A DNA stretch of 51,896 bases from Clostridia bacterium (GTDB lineage: Bacteria; Bacillota; Clostridia; Oscillospirales; Ruminococcaceae). The translations under genes were made by a program, and so were the position numbers. Shown piece by piece: positions 51,810-51,896 of the stretch. Each line of letters starts with the position of its first letter. The stretch's first letter is position 1. Under the pieces are notes generated by a model. It did not search any database. It saw nothing but the letters and a program-made list of their open reading frames with translations, and was not told the DNA's origin. The stretch spans positions 1-51,896 of the forward strand of contig RZZW01000024.1 of the NCBI GenBank assembly GCA_009929695.1, written 5' to 3'.

Positions 51810-51896
51810 TCAATGATACGTTACACCAAAAGCAATAAAATCATGGAGAATTTTTTTAGGAGACTGCCAGTTAAGAGGGCGCATGGGAAACGCATT
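51810..51896 (-). CDS. Possible 3' end of a transposase/integrase gene, cut by the window edge
   Basis: An open frame enters from the right edge and stops at 51810-51812, encoding 28 residues. The stretch MRPLNWQSPKKILHDF resembles the RP-x-x-LN-x-x-SP end of retroviral-integrase-type (rve) transposase cores of IS30/IS3/IS481-like elements. Too short for certainty; a chance open frame cannot be excluded. Confidence 0.35.
   Translation of the reverse strand, partial: NAFPMRPLNWQSPKKILHDFIAFGVTYH

Overview
The window looks like chromosomal DNA of an anaerobic, endospore-forming member of the Clostridia, most likely Oscillospirales-like; the genus cannot be settled from the sequence. The support is SpoIIE, a SigH-type sigma factor, an AbrB/SpoVT regulator, AdhE, a type III glutamine synthetase (GlnN), a split archaeal-type glutamate synthase, DapL plus DapF (diaminopimelate route), SD-type ribosome binding sites and TTGACA-17-TATAAT promoters. 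There is no rRNA operon, no intact tRNA gene, no CRISPR array and no prophage.

Layout. (1) 1-12.3 kb is a nitrogen-assimilation island: acpP and glnN on the minus strand, then gltB1, gltB2, purA, a ferredoxin subunit, an FAD/NAD(P) oxidoreductase, a GXGXG subunit, glnA and an ANTAR regulator on the plus strand. The divergent glnN and gltB1 transcription units each begin with a near-consensus promoter followed at once by an intrinsic terminator. In both leaders the 5' arm of the terminator can instead form a 5-bp hairpin with the identical hexaloop AAAGGC. The ANTAR protein at the end of the island is the obvious candidate to control both. (2) 12.6-20.1 kb: dapF, pyrG, dapL, galM, a membrane NERD protein and a MATE exporter. 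(3) 20.1-23.5 kb: a C39-like protein, a cupin, tatD, abrB and trpS. (4) 23.8-34.7 kb: spoIIE, ClC, tag, yitT, tsaD, rimI, polA, dus and yfbR. (5) 34.8-43.2 kb: yfhO, tex, sigH, a tRNA-like relic in front of a zinc-ribbon gene, small membrane and zinc-ribbon proteins, and an AT-rich two-gene XRE module with palindromic operators. (6) 43.6-51.9 kb: adhE under a Rex-type operator, prmA, and the glycolytic group pgk-tpiA-gpmI on the minus strand. A possible transposase 3' end runs off the right edge.

Nearly every intergenic gap carries dispersed palindromic repeats of four recognisable families: GTAGGG/CCCTAC elements with interchangeable inner palindromes, polypurine/polypyrimidine-bounded elements, CACCTCATC...GATGAGG elements, and TGTCATTCTGAGCG elements. 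In the first two families the ends are constant while the inner palindromic 'word' differs from copy to copy.

The strongest candidates for something under-described are the twin single-hairpin antitermination leaders and the variable-word repeat families. Everything was read by eye; no homology search, folding or statistics were run.
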